Assembly: GCA_003665825.1 (NCBI GenBank)
Contig: QPFY01000011.1
Location: 620,001-684,000, forward strand
Length of the DNA stretch: 64,000 nucleotides
Reading direction: 5' to 3'
DNA from: Microbotryum silenes-acaulis
Taxonomy: Eukaryota > Basidiomycota > Microbotryomycetes > Microbotryales > Microbotryaceae
The position numbers and the translations under genes were made by a program. The notes under the pieces are model-generated. The model worked only from the letters and a program-made list of their open reading frames with translations, was not told the origin of the DNA and searched no databases. Of the stretch, positions 61,968 to 64,000 are shown one piece after another (position 1 is the stretch's first letter; each line of letters starts with the position of its first letter).

Positions 61968-63932
61968 TCACTCCTCTTCCTCTTCGTAGGCTCCTTCCTC
62001 CTCATCAACATCGGCTTCTTGGTATTGTTGATACTCGCCAATGAGGTCGATCATATCTGCAAAGACTCCCAGACGAATCAACTTCTTGCCTCGAACACCC
62101 TGAGCCTGGCCATATCCCTCGTACTACTCAGGGGGGCAGACTTACTGGATTCCGCCTCTGAAAACTCCAACTCTTCCATCCCTTCGCCAGTGTACCAATG
62201 CAAGAACGCGCGACGTTTGAACATGGACGCGAACAGGTCATGCGTCCGGCGGAACAGGTCTTGGATCGCCGTCGAGTTGCCGATAAAGGTACCGGACATT
62301 GGGTACTGCTCGGGAGGAGGTACAGAGCATAGGGCGGTCATGACGGCGTTGGGGATCCATTCTGTGGTGAATATGAACCAGTTGGATCAGACGGAGCCAA
62401 GGCAAGCGGCTGTATCAAGGCGGAGACTGGTTCGAGAACAGGGGTCTCGAACTGACCGACGAAGAAATCCGAGTTGCGTTGTTGCACCGCGAGCATCGCA
62501 TCATCCACATCGCGCGACGAGACACTACGACCACGGAAGTAGCACGCCGCGGTCAAGTACCTACCACCCCTCGGGTCCGTCGCGGCCATCATGTTCGTCG
62601 GCGCGAACAATTGCTGCGTCAGTTCGGCGACGCTCCATTTGCGATACGCCTGCGCGCCGACAGAAGTGATGGGAGCGAATCCGGTCAACATGAAGTGGAG
62701 TCGAGGGAAGGGGACCATGTTGGTTGCCAGTTTGCGCAGATCGGCGTTCAATTGACCCGGGAATCGGAAAGGGGTCGTCAATCCACTCATGACTTTGCCG
62801 ATCAACGAGTTCAAATCCGCGTAGCCCGGGTCGGTCTTGCGCAGGACTTTTTGCATGATCTCGTACAAAGCTTCGTTGTCGAGCGCGAAGGTGAGGTCCG
62901 CATGCTCGACGAGTTGGTGGAAAGCGAGCACGGCGTTGTAGGGCTCGACGACCGTTTCAGATACCTTGGGTGAGGGCAGGACCGAGTAGGTCGCCAGGAT
63001 GCGATCGGGGTATTCCTCCCTCATCTTGGAGGCGATCAGACAGCCCAAGCCCGAGCCCGAACCACCCCCGATCGAGTGCACCAACTGGAAACCTTGAAGC
63101 AGATCGGTGGTCTCGGCTTGTCGACGCAGCTCGTCGGTGATTTGGTCGACCAACTCGGCTCCTTCGGTGTAAAAGCCTTTGGCAAAGTTGTTACCGGCAC
63201 CCGCCAAACCGTTGATGTAGGATTTCCTGTTCCGGGACGTATCCGATATGAACGATCAGAGTCCTGGTCGCCAATACCTCACCTCGCCTCGCCTCGTCGA
63301 AATGCACTCACGGGCCAAACAGATTCCCGAGCTGTGAAACTTGGACACTATCCCCGATCAGTGCAAGTACTCCTTGGGCATCCGGCTATGATCGGACTCA
63401 CCGGGCCTCCCTTGATCACGTCCGACGTTCCGGGCTCGAGATCGACGATGAGCGACCTCGGCACGTATTTCCGATCCGCTGTGAAGTAGCCAGACGAAGA
63501 ATGCCATCAATCTCGAGACGCAGAGTCAGGAACCGAGGTGGGAACGTCTTACTGGCTTCAGAGAAAAAGACATCTGTTCTTCCACGCTGCATGTCTTCTG
63601 TGCCGGCAACGATCATCTGGTGAGAGCGTAGTGGTCGCCGTGTTCGGTCATCAGCTCCCCAGCGTCCAGGCCTGACCAGCTGCGGGCAGCGTCAAAACTG
63701 CGAGTACTGCGAGCACTACGCGCTCACCCCGTTCTCATCCAGCCCATGCTCGCGGAGTATTCGGTCCCAGAACGCTTCGGATACCTGACAGCCTGCTTGA
63801 CCTGGAGTAGAGCGTGGCACGGGGAAGTGGTCAGGGGCGTAACGTGGGGTGACGTACTAGGCGCTTGTCGAAAGGAGAGCCCGAGCGCGCGTGGGTGGAC
63901 GTACCGACGGATACTGTAATCAACTCTCGCAT
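61968..63932 (-). CDS. Divergent beta-tubulin
   Basis: Microtubule subunit, recognisable as beta by [34 protein letters not shown] and [15 protein letters not shown], and by an acidic tail EEEEE after [13 protein letters not shown]. Start ATG at 63932 (MRELITVSV, continuing [15 protein letters not shown] after the first intron). About eight exons, all in phase where checked. It is unusually divergent: GGGSGSGLG replaces the tubulin signature GGGTGSGMG, GQAG replaces beta GQCG, and several benzimidazole-contact positions differ (see findings). It is probably a second, specialised beta-tubulin. A divergent paralog rather than the main beta-tubulin fits the changed residues, but copy number is unknown. 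Confidence 0.9.
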
Positions 63933-64000
63933 CGTGAGCGTGGGACCGAGAGTGCTGCAAATAGGTGGTGAAAGGCGACTGGGTTGAGGAAGAGACTGGG

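Overview
This is a nuclear window from a filamentous or yeast-like fungus, most likely a basidiomycete. Almost every gene is cut by several short GT-AG introns. Genes lie on both strands with short spacers, and the content is purely eukaryotic: kinesin-1, beta-tubulin, TFIIH subunits, a DASH subunit, Cdh1, a Yak1-type kinase and Pex5. Intron density, Ser/Pro/Gln-rich disordered tails and an Apd1/Aim32-type protein suggest Basidiomycota, perhaps Pucciniomycotina. That placement is inference and was not tested. All gene models were spliced by eye from reading frames, splice sites and phase, without transcript data.

Layout. 1-5.1 kb: a spacer, an unrecognised minus-strand gene, and an Anp1/Mnn9-type Golgi mannosyltransferase. 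5.5-9.9 kb: a CAMK-group kinase and a short-chain dehydrogenase run divergently, with a 5'-truncated LINE retrotransposon between them. 10.2-18.2 kb: kinesin-1 heavy chain and a large armadillo-type protein, possibly SmgGDS-like. 18.2-23.8 kb: an old-yellow-enzyme oxidoreductase, a doubtful small gene and a membrane-anchored gamma-glutamyltransferase. 23.8-30.0 kb is the accessory, decayed part. It holds a second copy of the LINE 3' end, a cluster of degenerate short repeats, a multi-exon MULE/SWIM transposase with a frameshift at its catalytic core, and a broken Rch1-like membrane transporter gene.

30.3-44.4 kb: the PTS1 receptor Pex5, a DUF21/CBS (CNNM/Mam3) membrane protein, a PlsB/GNPAT-type acyltransferase, an RTA1-like membrane protein, and an unusual fusion of a thioredoxin-like ferredoxin (Apd1/Aim32 type) with an adrenodoxin-type ferredoxin. 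44.9-53.3 kb: NADPH-cytochrome P450 reductase and a very large Yak1/DYRK kinase. 53.8-63.9 kb is rich in transcription and cell-division genes: TFIIH p62/Tfb1 and cyclin H (convergent), DASH subunit Dad1, the APC/C activator Cdh1, and a divergent beta-tubulin.

The most interesting items are the double 2Fe-2S fusion protein, the beta-tubulin paralog with changes at most benzimidazole-contact positions, the paired TFIIH genes, and the repeat-rich, decaying 24-30 kb segment. No CRISPR array, rRNA or convincing tRNA was found.
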